A DNA stretch of 64,000 nt from Bog-473 sp963704355 (GCA_963704355.1 OY969891.1:1736001-1800000); one strand, 5' to 3'. Positions 28,465-38,216 are shown, numbered from the stretch's first letter. The notes: generated from the sequence alone by a model not told the origin. A program made the numbers and translations.

Positions 28465-29361
28465 ATGGGAGGAATGCTCGAGCTCGAGGGGTTGCGGCGA
28501 ACGTTCGGCTCCATCACCGCGCTCGACGACCTCACGTTCAGCGTGCCGAGCGGCGTCGTCGTCGGCTTCCTCGGACCGAACGGCGCCGGCAAGACCACGA
28601 CGATGCGGGCGATCTTCGGGCTGACCGATCTCGATGCCGGTTTCGTCCTTTGGAACGGCTCCATGGTCGGCCACTCCGAGCGTCGACGCTTCGGGTACAT
28701 GCCGGAGGAGCGTGGTCTGTATCCGGGGATGCTGGTCGGCGAGCAGGTCGCGTACCTCGGCCGTCTGCATGGCCTGAGTCAGGCTGACGCCGCGGCGGCC
28801 ACCATGACCTGGCTGGAACGGCTCGACATCGCGGACCGGGCTCAGAGCAAGGTCGAGGCGCTTTCCCACGGCAACCAGCAACGCGTGCAGCTGGCCGCCG
28901 CACTCGTCCACGACCCCGAGCTGCTGGTGCTGGACGAACCGCTCTCAGGCCTCGACCCGGCGGGCATCGACGCCATCGGGCAGGTCCTGGTGGATCAGGC
29001 CCGTGACGGATGCTGCGTCCTCTTCTCGAGCCATCAGTTGGACCAGGTCGAGGATCTGTGCGACCAGGTCACGATCATCGACCACGGGCACCTGGTCGTC
29101 TCGGGCACGGTGGACGACTTGGTGAGCAGCGGGGCGCGCCGTCTGGTGGTGCGGGTGGAGGGCGACCGCGACGCCAACTGGGCCCGCGGGTTGCCCGGCG
29201 TCACCATCTCCCAAGTCGCCGGCGGTGCCGTCCGTCTCGTCCTGAACGACACCGTGGACAGCGACCAGGTCCTGCAGGCCGCCATGGCGGCGGGGCGGGT
29301 CACGCAGTTCTCCTTCGAACGCCGCCGGCTCTCCGAGGTCTTCCGCGAGGCCGTCGAATGA
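28465..29361 (+). CDS. ABC transporter ATP-binding protein (NatA/DrrA type)
   Basis: This 298-residue ATPase has Walker A (GPNGAGKT, 37-44), the signature 'LSHGNQQR' and Walker B 'LLVLDEPLSGLDP', followed by a C-terminal extension like that of the DUF4162/NatA group. It pairs with the next gene, which overlaps it by four bases and encodes an ABC-2 permease, so together they form an exporter. The substrate is unknown. ATG 28474 is an alternative start. Confidence 0.9.
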   Translation: MGGMLELEGLRRTFGSITALDDLTFSVPSGVVVGFLGPNGAGKTTTMRAIFGLTDLDAGFVLWNGSMVGHSERRRFGYMPEERGLYPGMLVGEQVAYLGRLHGLSQADAAAATMTWLERLDIADRAQSKVEALSHGNQQRVQLAAALVHDPELLVLDEPLSGLDPAGIDAIGQVLVDQARDGCCVLFSSHQLDQVEDLCDQVTIIDHGHLVVSGTVDDLVSSGARRLVVRVEGDRDANWARGLPGVTISQVAGGAVRLVLNDTVDSDQVLQAAMAAGRVTQFSFERRRLSEVFREAVE

Positions 29362-30791
29362 AGGCCGTCTACATCCTGCCGGTCATCGCGGTCTTCCTTG
29401 GACTCCGCCTGTGGATGCGGCAACGCCGCCGGCGACAAGAGGCAGCGTCCACCCACGCTGCAGAGACCACGGGACACGCCGAGACCACGGCGCACGCAAC
29501 GACCGACGACGTGGCGCTCGTGGCGAGCAACCGGTCGCCGGAGGTGTCCAAGCGATGGCGGTTCGCTGTGCTCCCTGCGTTGCTCGGAGACGCCGGCCTG
29601 GTCGCGCAACGCGAGATCAACGAGCGGATACGAGGCCGCATCTTCAAGGTGGGCACCCTCATCATCCTTCTGGGTATCGGCGCCGCCATCGTCATCCCGA
29701 AGATCCACAGTTCGAGTACCACGCAGGCGACCCAGGTCGGCGTCGTCGGACAGGTGACGCCCGGCATCACCGAGGTCGTCACGTTGAGCGGCAGGCAGAG
29801 TGAGACGCCGGTGCGGGTCGTGCCGGAGCCGAGCGTCACGGCCGCTGAGGACGCGCTCCGCTCCGGAAAGTTGGACCTTGCCATCGTCGACGGTGATCGC
29901 ATCGTGGTCAACCAGCCGCTGTCGGCTTCAAGTTCGTCGTCGACGGCCGGACTGGTGGAGGTGTTGGCGCCCGAGCTCGGTGTCCTGCACGCGTACCAGG
30001 CGGCCGGCCTGTCGCCCGGACAGATCGAACAGGTGGGACACGCCGAACCGGCGCCAGTGCAAAGCCTGCAGTCCGGATCGAAGAACGGGGTGATCAGAGG
30101 GACGTCGGTGATCGGGGTCGTCCTGATCTTCCTGATGTTGACGCAGTACAACACCTGGATCCTCATCGGCGTCATGCAGGAGAAGGCCAGCCGCGTCGTC
30201 GAAGTGCTGCTGGCCACTGTCCGGCCCCTTCAGCTCCTCGGGGGCAAGGTGCTCGGCATCGGCTTGGTAGCCGTCGGGCAGGCCGCGCTGATCGTCGCCT
30301 GGGCCTTAATCTTGAGCAAAGCCGTGGGCTCGGACCTGCTCAACGGGGCTGGGCCGGTGCTCGTACTGAGCGACCTCGTATGGCTGGTGCTCGGCTACTC
30401 CTTCTATTGCTGGGTATACGCCGCTGCCGGCTCGACCGCCGAGCGCCAGGACCAGGTCCAGACGCTGGCGCTCCCGCTGAGCCTGCCGATCATCATCGCC
30501 TACGTCTACTCAATCACGGTGGCGAGCTCGGGGAACCCGAGCCTCCTTTTCAAGGTCCTGGCCTACCTCCCGCCGACGGCGCCGTTCGCCATGCCCGTCC
30601 TGGTCGGGCTGGACCAGGTGACGTGGTGGCAGTTCCTGGCGTCGGTGATTCTCAGCATCGCCGGAACCGCCCTGGTGGCATGGTTCGCCGCGGGGATCTA
30701 CCGCCGGGCCGTCCTGCGTTCCGGACAGCGCGTCAGCCTGCGCGAGCTGTGGCCGCGCCGGGCCCGGCAGATCACGACGCCGGCCGCCTGA
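29358..30791 (+). CDS. ABC-2 type permease (NatB-like)
   Basis: This 477-residue membrane protein has an N-terminal helix and basic linker, a second helix (about 95-112), an extracytoplasmic domain (about 115-250), and five or more helices to the C-terminus with 'MQEKASRVVEVLLATVRPLQLLGGKVLGIG', written here only to mark the ABC-2 coupling region, at about residues 273-300. NatAB-type systems export sodium, drugs or peptides. It ends just before a possible bidirectional terminator. Confidence 0.88.
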   Translation: MKAVYILPVIAVFLGLRLWMRQRRRRQEAASTHAAETTGHAETTAHATTDDVALVASNRSPEVSKRWRFAVLPALLGDAGLVAQREINERIRGRIFKVGTLIILLGIGAAIVIPKIHSSSTTQATQVGVVGQVTPGITEVVTLSGRQSETPVRVVPEPSVTAAEDALRSGKLDLAIVDGDRIVVNQPLSASSSSSTAGLVEVLAPELGVLHAYQAAGLSPGQIEQVGHAEPAPVQSLQSGSKNGVIRGTSVIGVVLIFLMLTQYNTWILIGVMQEKASRVVEVLLATVRPLQLLGGKVLGIGLVAVGQAALIVAWALILSKAVGSDLLNGAGPVLVLSDLVWLVLGYSFYCWVYAAAGSTAERQDQVQTLALPLSLPIIIAYVYSITVASSGNPSLLFKVLAYLPPTAPFAMPVLVGLDQVTWWQFLASVILSIAGTALVAWFAAGIYRRAVLRSGQRVSLRELWPRRARQITTPAA

Positions 30792-30804
30792 GCCCAGGAC
30801 ACCA

Positions 30805-30841
30805 ACCGCCCGTTTCGGGTTGAGGACGCCGTTTGGGCGGT
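30805..30841. terminator. possible bidirectional terminator hairpin
   Basis: ACCGCCC (30805-30811) pairs with GGGCGGT (30835-30841) around a 23-base loop between two convergent genes. The large loop and weak U-tract make it uncertain. Confidence 0.35.
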
Positions 30842-30849
30842 CAGACGGT

Positions 30850-32850
30850 TCAGGCGGGCGGTTCGGCCCGGACCTCGAGCCTGACCCGGCGCACGCTCTC
30901 TGCGATCCCCTTAGCGTCCAGCCCGACGCTGGCCAGGATGTCGTCCGGCTTGCCTTGCGCCAGGTACTGGCGCGGGATCCCGAGCACCCGAGTCATCGGG
31001 CCCGGAACGCCTAATGACTCGACCTGGGCCGCGAGCGCGTCCATCAAGAAGGCACCCGCGCCCCCGTGACGGACCCCGTCCTCGGCCGTGACGACGAGCT
31101 GGTGCCGGGCTGCGTCCGACAGCATCTCCACGTCCGGCGGGCACACGACCCGCACGTCCCACACGGTGGCGTCGATCCCCCCCGCCGCCAGCTCCTCGGC
31201 GGCCGCCAAGCACGGACCGACCATTTTCCCGACGCCGAGCAGGCACACCGAACCGTCGCCGTCGCGCAGGCGGTGCGCGGAGAGCCCGACGCCGACCTCG
31301 TCGGACGCCACGTGGCGCGGTGCGGTCTTGGGGAAGCGGATGGCGGACGGCCCAGGAAGCTCCAGCGCCGCCAGCAGCATGGGCTCGACCTCTTCGGCCG
31401 ACGACGGCGCGAACACCGTCATGCCGGGGATGGACAAGGCCAGCGCCATGTCGAGGATGCCGTGGTGGCTGGGCCCGTCGTCGCCGGTGATCCCGGCTCG
31501 GTCGAGGACGAACACCACCGGGCATCCGTGCAGGCCCACGTCGAGGTTGGCCTGGTCGAAGGCGCGGCTCAGGAACGTCGAGTAGACCGCGACCACGGGG
31601 CGCAGCCCGGCCATCGCCATGCCGGCGGCCGCCGTGACCTCGTGCTGCTCGGCGATGCCGACGTCGAAGAAACGCTCGGGGAAGCGCGCCTGGAAGGGCA
31701 GCAGCCCCGTCGGCCCAGGCATGGCCGCGGTCAGGGCGACGATGCGCGGGTCCGCCTCGGCGGCGGCGATCAGCGCACGCGAGAACGCATCGCCGTAGGT
31801 GGCGGCACGGTCCGTCGACCCGTCTATCGAGGTCTCCGGGATCGACCCGGGCGATGCCACCCCGCCCGTGTCCGTGCTCGACGACCCGCCGACCGCGTAG
31901 CCGGCCGAGCTGCCGACGGTGTTCTCGGTGGGAACGGTGGCGGGGACCTTGAAGTCGTGCAGCCGCTGGATGTCGTCCTCTTCCGCCGGCGCGTACCCCC
32001 GACCCTTCTGCGTCAACACGTGCACGACGATCGGCCCGTCCCATTCGGCGGCGTGCGCGAACGCCTGCTCCATGTGCTCGATGTCGTGCCCGTCGATCGG
32101 CCCCGCGTACCGTACGCCGAGCGCCTCGAAGAAGGTGTGGGGCGACACCATCTCGCGGAGCGCACTGGTAAGGGAGTGCACACTCGAATAGGCCAGCTCG
32201 CCGAAGGCAGGCAGCTCGCGCAGCCGCAGCCGGAGCCGTTCCCGGGCCGCCGTATAGGTCGGGTTCAGTCGCAGAGTGGTCAGGCTCTGCGACAGCTGGG
32301 AGACGGTCGGCGCGTACGAGCGACCGTTGTCGTTCAGGACGATCACAACCCGACGGCGCGAATGGCCGAGGTTGTTCAGTGCCTCGTACGCCATCCCGCC
32401 AGTCAGCGCGCCGTCCCCGACGACGGCGACCACACGCCGCTCGCCCTCCACGCCCCGTAAGGCGAACCCGCTGGCGATCCCGTGCGCGTACGACAGAGCG
32501 GTCGACGCGTGACTGTTCTCTATCCAGTCGTGCTCGGACTCGGACCGGTTCGGATACCCGGACATCCCGCCCGCCTGCCGCAGGTTCTTGAACTCGTAAC
32601 GGCGGCCGGTCAGCAGCTTGTGCACGTAGGCCTGGTGTCCGGTGTCCCACAAGATGACGTCACGCGGGGAGTCGAAGACGCGGTGCAGGGCCAGCGTCAG
32701 CTCGACCGCCCCCAGGTTCGACCCCAGGTGGCCGCCGGTGGTCGTCACCGCGTCGACGATGAAGGTCCTGATCTCCCGACAGAGTTCGGCGAGCTCCTCG
32801 TCGGTCAGGCCCTTGACGTCGGCGGGCGTCTCGATACTTTGCAAGATCAT
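30850..32850 (-). CDS. dxs: 1-deoxy-D-xylulose-5-phosphate synthase
   Basis: DXS condenses pyruvate and glyceraldehyde-3-phosphate, the first step of the MEP isoprenoid pathway. The 666-residue protein has 'GGHLGSNLGAVELTLALH' (39-56), the thiamine-diphosphate motif starting 'GDGALTGG' (about 145-152), and the transketolase-type C-terminal half with 'DVGIAEQHEVTAAAGMA'. The start at 32850 overlaps the stop of the upstream MFS gene (ATGA), so the two are co-translated. Confidence 0.96.
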   Translation of the reverse strand: MILQSIETPADVKGLTDEELAELCREIRTFIVDAVTTTGGHLGSNLGAVELTLALHRVFDSPRDVILWDTGHQAYVHKLLTGRRYEFKNLRQAGGMSGYPNRSESEHDWIENSHASTALSYAHGIASGFALRGVEGERRVVAVVGDGALTGGMAYEALNNLGHSRRRVVIVLNDNGRSYAPTVSQLSQSLTTLRLNPTYTAARERLRLRLRELPAFGELAYSSVHSLTSALREMVSPHTFFEALGVRYAGPIDGHDIEHMEQAFAHAAEWDGPIVVHVLTQKGRGYAPAEEDDIQRLHDFKVPATVPTENTVGSSAGYAVGGSSSTDTGGVASPGSIPETSIDGSTDRAATYGDAFSRALIAAAEADPRIVALTAAMPGPTGLLPFQARFPERFFDVGIAEQHEVTAAAGMAMAGLRPVVAVYSTFLSRAFDQANLDVGLHGCPVVFVLDRAGITGDDGPSHHGILDMALALSIPGMTVFAPSSAEEVEPMLLAALELPGPSAIRFPKTAPRHVASDEVGVGLSAHRLRDGDGSVCLLGVGKMVGPCLAAAEELAAGGIDATVWDVRVVCPPDVEMLSDAARHQLVVTAEDGVRHGGAGAFLMDALAAQVESLGVPGPMTRVLGIPRQYLAQGKPDDILASVGLDAKGIAESVRRVRLEVRAEPPA

Positions 32851-34319
32851 GACGGAGTCCCAGGGTACCTGGTAGCCCCGGACTCGGCAGGGCGCTCGGA
32901 AGTCCTGGCAGAGCCTTCGGGAGACCGGACGGACGGCTCGGGCACCCGCGTCGAAGAGGGCACCGGGCGTGCGGCGCGTCTGTTGCTCAAGAGCGTGCAG
33001 ACGGCCACCCCGAACGCCGCCACGGCCAGGACCTGCAGACCCCGAGCCGCACCCAGGGATTGCGAGACCCATCCGACGATCGGCGCGCCGGCCACCCAAC
33101 CGACGTAGCCCGCCGCCGTGAACGTCCCGACCGCGCTGACCACCTGGCTCGCCATCCGGCTGACCGTGCTCATCACGAGCGGCCAGAACAGGGAGGCGCC
33201 GCCGGCCCCCAGCGCCAACCCGACCGCGGCGACTCCGGCCACCGGCGACACCGACTCGAGCAAGATCCCCCCGCCCGCCACGCACCCTCCCACCACCAAC
33301 GCCCGCCGGGTCGAGAGCCGCCCGAGCATGGCGCCGCCGGCACCCCGGGTCGTCGCCGCCACCAGCTGCCCGACCACGTAGGCCGAGGCCCCGAGCAGCA
33401 CGCCCGTGGCGAGATGGTTGCGCAAGAACAGCACACCCCACGTGTCGACGCCGCCCTCGGTCACCTCGGCCAGCGCGAACACCACCAACAACACCAAGAG
33501 CCCGTCCCGCCGCAGCCGGCGCAGCGGATGCGACGCCGGCGCCACGGTCAGTCCGTCGGAGACAGCTCCGTCGTCAGGTCCGGCGGATTCGGGTGAGGCC
33601 GCCGCGATCGGCCTGCCGGAATCCGTCGCGGCGGCCCACACCCCGACCACCAGGGCCACGACGGCGACACCCGGCCAGATCCAGCGCCAGGAGATGCCGG
33701 CGTGGATGATGACCGCCGCCACCGCCGCCCCCGTCAGTGCGCCCGTATTGAAGAGGGCGTGGAGGCGCACCAGCGCCGAGGGGCGGCCGATGAGGCGGTG
33801 GGAGGCCTCGGCGTTCATGGCCGTATCGATGCTCCCGCAGGCCACTTCGGTCAGCACGAGCACCGCGGCGAAGGCCCACTTCTCCTGCATGAGCGCCAGG
33901 ATGCACAGGAGGACGGCCCAGGCGAGGAGCCCGATCCAGAGCAGGCGGCGGGCGCCCACCCGGTCGGCCAGGTGCGCCATCACCGCGCTCGACGCGCCCG
34001 CGACGGCGATGGCGACGGCGAGCAGGACGCCGAGCTGGGCGTCGTCGAGGGAGAACGCGTGCTGGATGTCGAACAACATCACGGCCCAGCTACCCCAGAA
34101 CAGGCCGACAAGGACGAAGGAGGCGACGACCGGCCCGGCGCCGGCGAGGAGATGCTCCTTTTCTTGCCGGACCTCTTGCTGGACCTCTTGCTGGACGTTC
34201 CTTGACGCCGCCGTCGCCTCGTTTGACCCTCTTGCCGCTTTCGCCCTCAACGCACCGACCGACCTCACCGACCTCACCGACCTCACCGACCTCACCGACC
34301 TCACCGACCTCACCCTCAT
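32847..34319 (-). CDS. MFS transporter
   Basis: This is a protein of up to 490 residues with about twelve hydrophobic segments in two halves, and 'AHLADRVGARRLLWIG' in the loop between helices 2 and 3, the MFS signature region. The substrate is unknown. The first 25 residues are a (Ser-Val-Arg)n repeat encoded by a 9-bp array, so the true start may lie downstream, near 'VQQEVRQEKEHLLAG' (about residue 46). The stop overlaps the dxs start, linking transport to isoprenoid synthesis only by position. Confidence 0.78.
   Translation of the reverse strand: MRVRSVRSVRSVRSVRSVRSVGALRAKAARGSNEATAASRNVQQEVQQEVRQEKEHLLAGAGPVVASFVLVGLFWGSWAVMLFDIQHAFSLDDAQLGVLLAVAIAVAGASSAVMAHLADRVGARRLLWIGLLAWAVLLCILALMQEKWAFAAVLVLTEVACGSIDTAMNAEASHRLIGRPSALVRLHALFNTGALTGAAVAAVIIHAGISWRWIWPGVAVVALVVGVWAAATDSGRPIAAASPESAGPDDGAVSDGLTVAPASHPLRRLRRDGLLVLLVVFALAEVTEGGVDTWGVLFLRNHLATGVLLGASAYVVGQLVAATTRGAGGAMLGRLSTRRALVVGGCVAGGGILLESVSPVAGVAAVGLALGAGGASLFWPLVMSTVSRMASQVVSAVGTFTAAGYVGWVAGAPIVGWVSQSLGAARGLQVLAVAAFGVAVCTLLSNRRAARPVPSSTRVPEPSVRSPEGSARTSERPAESGATRYPGTPS
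34261..34314. repeat. 9-bp tandem array at the start of the MFS gene
   Basis: Six perfect copies of GACCTCACC. Read leftward it encodes repeating Ser-Val-Arg if the MFS gene starts at 34319. A unit divisible by three keeps the frame open, which may be why the long start looks possible. Confidence 0.95.
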
Positions 34320-34356
34320 CGTCGGCGGCTACATCGGGGAGTGGGCGTGGGGGTGC

Positions 34357-34800
34357 TCAGGGCTTGTCCGTCGCGCCCGCCTTGGCCAGGAACGCGGCAC
34401 GGTCGAGGACGACCCGGGTGACCCGGCCCGCCCCGACCAGGCCGCCGCCGTCGCCCTCGAGCCGGGCGGCGGAGACGGTGAAGGTCAGGCGCCGTCCCTC
34501 GACCTTGACCAAGGTGGCCTCGGCGAGGACGACGCCGCCCACCGCGACGGGGGCGAGGTGGTCGAACTGGACGCGGGTGGCGACGCTCGCCTGCGCCTCG
34601 GCGAGGTGCCCGTCGGTGGCGCGGCAGGTGGCCTCCTCGCACAACGCGATCAAACGGGGGGTGGCGAGGACGGGCACGTTGCCGGAACGGAAGTGCTCGG
34701 CCGTGTCGTCGTCGCCGACGGTCAGCTCGAGCTGGGCACTGAGCCCGGCGTGCGGCCCGTGCCCGGCCGCGGTGCGGATCTCGGAGGGACGATCGGGCAC
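34357..34800 (-). CDS. hotdog-fold thioesterase (FlK-like)
   Basis: This 147-residue protein resembles fluoroacetyl-CoA-type hotdog thioesterases: 'VPVLATPRLIALCEEATCRA' (about 42-61) with the catalytic glutamate region, and 'VQFDHLAPVAVGG' with a conserved histidine. It would hydrolyse a short acyl-CoA. The GTG start is 7 bp from a TATCGT -10 hexamer that overlaps the -10 of the divergent tldD. It probably leads an operon with the MFS and dxs genes. Confidence 0.75.
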   Translation of the reverse strand: MPDRPSEIRTAAGHGPHAGLSAQLELTVGDDDTAEHFRSGNVPVLATPRLIALCEEATCRATDGHLAEAQASVATRVQFDHLAPVAVGGVVLAEATLVKVEGRRLTFTVSAARLEGDGGGLVGAGRVTRVVLDRAAFLAKAGATDKP

Positions 34801-34806
34801 GACGAT

Positions 34807-34813
34807 TACGATA
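34807..34813. promoter_or_regulatory. overlapping bidirectional -10 elements
   Basis: The 18 bases between two divergent starts contain TACGAT on the plus strand (34807-34812), 6 bp before tldD, and TATCGT on the minus strand (34808-34813), 7 bp before the thioesterase. The shared, near-symmetric hexamer would allow only one polymerase at a time. Both transcripts would be leaderless. Confidence 0.6.
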
Positions 34814-34818
34814 CCGCC

Positions 34819-36216
34819 GTGACTGACACTGCTCTCATCGAACCCGACGTGCTCGAACGCGTCCTCTCAACCGCTTTGCAGGGGGGCGGTGACATGGCCG
34901 AGGTGTTCGCCGAGGACGCCGCGACGTCCGGGGCGATGCTCGATGACCGCCGTATCGAGGAGCTCTCCTCCGGCCGTTCACGCGGCGCCGGCCTCCGGGT
35001 CGTCGACGGCGAGACCACCGGGTTCGCCCACACGGCCGACCTGAGCGAGTCGGGGCTGCTGGCCGCGGCCCGGGCCGCCGCAGCCGTCGCGCGTGAGGGC
35101 GGCAACGGGGTGCGGACGGTCGCGCTCGGCCCGGTCGACGGGCACGGACGGGGCGACCGGACGCCGCCCGAGACGGTGGACAAGGCGCGCAAGCTCGAGC
35201 TGTTGACCCGGGCCGACGACGCCGCCCGTTCTACCGGCTCGGCCATCAGCCAGGTCCAGGTCGGCTGCGGCGACAGCCGGCGCCGGGTCCTGATCGCCAA
35301 CTCCGACGGCCTGTTCGCGACCGACGACCAGATCCGCACGCGCTTCAACGTCATGTGCATCGCCAACGGCGACACCGGGATGCAGACCGGGTACGAGTCG
35401 TTGGCCCGCACCGAGGGGTTCGAGATCTTCGAGCGCCATCAGGTCGAGGACATCGCACGGACGGCGGCCGCCCGGGCGCTGGTCAAGCTGTCCGCCCGTC
35501 CGGCGCCGTCGGGCGAGGTGCCGATCGTGCTGGCCGGAGGCAGCGGCGGCATCCTCTTCCACGAGGCGTGCGGCCACGGGCTGGAGGCCGACCACATCGT
35601 CAAGGACGCCTCGGTCTATACGGGCCGGGTCGGCGAGATGGTCGCCAGCCCGTTGGTGACGCTGGTCGACGACGGGACCGTGTTGGGGGAGTGGGGCAAC
35701 TTCGCCGTCGACGACGAGGGCTGCCTGCCCGCGCGCAACGTATTGATAAAGGACGGCGTCCTGACCGACTACATGTGGGACTGGTTGCGGGCCCGCAAGG
35801 AGGGCCGCCAGTCCTCGGGCAACGGGCGGCGTCAGTCGTACCAGCACCTGCCGATGGTCCGGATGACCAACACCTACCTGCTGGCGGGCAACGAGGACCC
35901 CGACGAGATCGTCGCCCAGACCCCCTCGGGCGTTTACGTCAAGCGACTCGGCGGCGGCCAGGTCAACACGGCGACGGGCGACTTCGTGTTCGGGACAACC
36001 GAGGCGTACCTGATCGAGAACGGGCGCATCACCGAGCCGCTCCGAGATGCCAACCTCATCGGCAACGGGCCCGAGGTGCTGCGCCGGATCGACGCCGTCG
36101 CGACGGACTTCGACATGACGCCGGGGACCTGCGGCAAGGACGGGCAGAGCGTCCCGGTCGGGTGCGGACAGGCGACCCTGCGCATCACCGGGGTGACGCT
36201 CGGGGGGACGGCGTGA
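34819..36216 (+). CDS. tldD: metalloprotease TldD
   Basis: TldD is the zinc-bearing subunit of the TldD-TldE protease, which trims peptides such as microcin precursors and unfolded peptides. The 465-residue protein has the metal motif HEACGH (248-253) followed by 'GLEADHIVKDASVYTGR', and a C-terminal 'GTCGKDGQSVPVGCGQ' with the further cysteine region. GTG 34819 is chosen because the -10 element lies 6 bp upstream. It overlaps tldE by four bases. Confidence 0.93.
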   Translation: MTDTALIEPDVLERVLSTALQGGGDMAEVFAEDAATSGAMLDDRRIEELSSGRSRGAGLRVVDGETTGFAHTADLSESGLLAAARAAAAVAREGGNGVRTVALGPVDGHGRGDRTPPETVDKARKLELLTRADDAARSTGSAISQVQVGCGDSRRRVLIANSDGLFATDDQIRTRFNVMCIANGDTGMQTGYESLARTEGFEIFERHQVEDIARTAAARALVKLSARPAPSGEVPIVLAGGSGGILFHEACGHGLEADHIVKDASVYTGRVGEMVASPLVTLVDDGTVLGEWGNFAVDDEGCLPARNVLIKDGVLTDYMWDWLRARKEGRQSSGNGRRQSYQHLPMVRMTNTYLLAGNEDPDEIVAQTPSGVYVKRLGGGQVNTATGDFVFGTTEAYLIENGRITEPLRDANLIGNGPEVLRRIDAVATDFDMTPGTCGKDGQSVPVGCGQATLRITGVTLGGTA

Positions 36217-37682
36217 GCGCCCGCACCGGTCCCGACGCCGACGCCGCCGCCGCCATCGCCGGCCCGGACGACCTGCTCGAGCTCGCCTCTTCCGTCGTCG
36301 ACCAGGCCCGCCCGGGCGAGGGCATGGAGGTCTACGTCACCCGTGGCACCGACACCGAGGTCCGGGCCTACGAGGGCCAGGTGGAGTCGCTCACCTCGGC
36401 CGACTCCTCGGGCGTCGGCATACGCGTCCTCCTCGACGGGCCTGCCGCCGGCGGCGCCGCCCGCGCCGGGTCTGCCGCCGGCGCTGCCGCCGGTGATGGC
36501 GATGGGCCCGGCGCCCGTGTCGGCTTTGCGTGGGCCGGGTCGCTCGACCCCGAAGTCGTCGCCGCCACCCTTGCCGACGCCCGTGACAACGCGCGCTTCG
36601 CCACCCCCGACCCGTTCGTCGTGCTGGCCGAGCCCGACGGCGTGGTGGCGGTCGAGCTCGATCTGTGGGACGACGGCGTCGCCTCCACCCCGATCGAGAA
36701 GAAGGTCGAGGTGGCCATCGAGCTCGAGCGGGCCACCCGGGCCGCCGACCCCCGGGTCCGCCAGGTGTCCTCGGCCGATTACGCCGACAGTCGGAGAGAA
36801 GTGGCATTGGCCTCGACCACCGGCATCGCATCGTCGCGGAGGCGTACAACGGCTTTCCTCTCCGTCGACGCCATCGCGGGTGAAGGAGCCGACACGCAAA
36901 CCGGCAGCGGGTTCAGCGTCGGCCGTGGTCCCGGCGACCTGATCGCGGACGAGGCGATGGACGACGCGGTCTTGCGGGCCACGCGGATGCTCGGCGCGAC
37001 CAAGGCGCAATCGGGTCGCTACACCGTCGTCTTCGACCCGAGGGTGGTCTCGACGCTGATCGCGCTCGTGTCCTCCGCCCTGTCGGGCGAGGCGGTCGTG
37101 AAAGGACGATCCTTCTTCGAAGGGCGCCTCGGCGAGTCGGTCGGGACGCCGGCGGTCACGTTGGTCGACGATCCCACCGACACCCGGGCCTACGGTGCGG
37201 CGTCGAACGACGGCGAAGGTCTGGCCTCCCGGCGCAACGTGCTCATCGCCGACGGGGTGCTGCGGATGTTCGTCTATGACACCGTCTCGGCTCGGCGAGC
37301 CGGCACCGTCTCGACGGGGTCGGCGGTACGGGGCGGCTTCGCCGGCACGCCGTCGGCCGGATGCAGGGCGCTGGTGCTGTCACCGGGCGAGGCGACGGCG
37401 GACGAAATCCTCGCGATGGTCGGCGACGGCCTGTACGTGCAATCGGTCAGCGGCATCCACTCGGGCGTCAACACGGTGAGCGGCGACTTCTCGGTGGGCG
37501 CCGAGGGCTTGATGATCCGCGGCGGCGCCCTGAGCCAGCCCGTTCGAGAGGTGACCGTCGCCTCGACTCTGCAGCGCATGCTGCAGTCGATCGTCGCGAT
37601 CGGTGGCGATCTGCGCTGGCTCCCCGGCTCGGCGGCGGGTCAAACCCTCGCGATCGCCGACATGCAACTCTCCGGCGAATAA
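36213..37682 (+). CDS. TldE/PmbA family protein
   Basis: This is the 489-residue partner of TldD (PmbA/TldE), which lacks the zinc motif but forms the heterodimer. The PmbA features 'SSGVGIRVL', 'TLIALVSSALSGEAVVKGRSFF' and 'GDFSVGAEGLMIRGGALSQPV' are present. Residues about 76-101 are an Ala/Gly-rich insertion inside the N-terminal domain, not usual in the family. The GTGA overlap with tldD indicates one operon and matched expression. Confidence 0.92.
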   Translation: MSARTGPDADAAAAIAGPDDLLELASSVVDQARPGEGMEVYVTRGTDTEVRAYEGQVESLTSADSSGVGIRVLLDGPAAGGAARAGSAAGAAAGDGDGPGARVGFAWAGSLDPEVVAATLADARDNARFATPDPFVVLAEPDGVVAVELDLWDDGVASTPIEKKVEVAIELERATRAADPRVRQVSSADYADSRREVALASTTGIASSRRRTTAFLSVDAIAGEGADTQTGSGFSVGRGPGDLIADEAMDDAVLRATRMLGATKAQSGRYTVVFDPRVVSTLIALVSSALSGEAVVKGRSFFEGRLGESVGTPAVTLVDDPTDTRAYGAASNDGEGLASRRNVLIADGVLRMFVYDTVSARRAGTVSTGSAVRGGFAGTPSAGCRALVLSPGEATADEILAMVGDGLYVQSVSGIHSGVNTVSGDFSVGAEGLMIRGGALSQPVREVTVASTLQRMLQSIVAIGGDLRWLPGSAAGQTLAIADMQLSGE

Positions 37683-37700
37683 CCGGCGCCGGCAGACGCG

Positions 37701-38114
37701 TTAGCTGGCGGTCGCGGCGGCCGGCTTGGAGTCCTTGCCTGAGCCGTCGCCCTTGCTCGAGCTCTCGCTGTTCGACCTCTCGCTGTTCGACCTCTCGCTG
37801 CTCGACGAGTCCTTCTTTTCGGACGCTCCAGACTTCTCGGACTTTTCGGAACCGGATGACGAGTCACCGGACGACTCGCCACCGGACGACTCGCTTACCC
37901 TCGCTGCCTTGCCGTTCTTGCCGTTGGACCCGTTGGCCGCCCGGGAGTCGGTCTTGTAGAAGCCGCTGCCCTTCAGCACGATCCCCACGGCGCCGTAGAC
38001 CTTGCGGAGCGGCGCCCCACACTCGGGGCACTCCGTAAGGGGGTCGTCCGAAAACTTCTGGACGGCCTCGAGCCGGTGCCCGCACGCCGTGCAGGCGTAT
38101 TCATAGGTCGGCAA
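37701..38114 (-). CDS. FmdB-like zinc-ribbon protein with Ser-rich tail
   Basis: This 137-residue protein begins 'PTYEYACTACGHRLE' and has four zinc-ribbon cysteines (C8, C11, C29, C32), as in the FmdB/CxxC_CxxC_SSSS family. The tail from about residue 65 is Ser/Glu/Lys-rich and of low complexity. The TTG start at 38114 is chosen because GGAGG (38121-38125) lies at the right distance and the family starts with this sequence. The role is unknown; ribosome-associated or regulatory roles have been suggested for relatives. Confidence 0.85.
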   Translation of the reverse strand: MPTYEYACTACGHRLEAVQKFSDDPLTECPECGAPLRKVYGAVGIVLKGSGFYKTDSRAANGSNGKNGKAARVSESSGGESSGDSSSGSEKSEKSGASEKKDSSSSERSNSERSNSESSSKGDGSGKDSKPAAATAS

Positions 38115-38216
38115 TGGACTCCTCCATGACGTACTTGCTGGCACTCACCGCCTGAGACTGCCAGCCTACCTGCTCGAGAACGGGTCGCGGCGGCTGTCCT
38201 GGTGCCTGGCAGGCCG

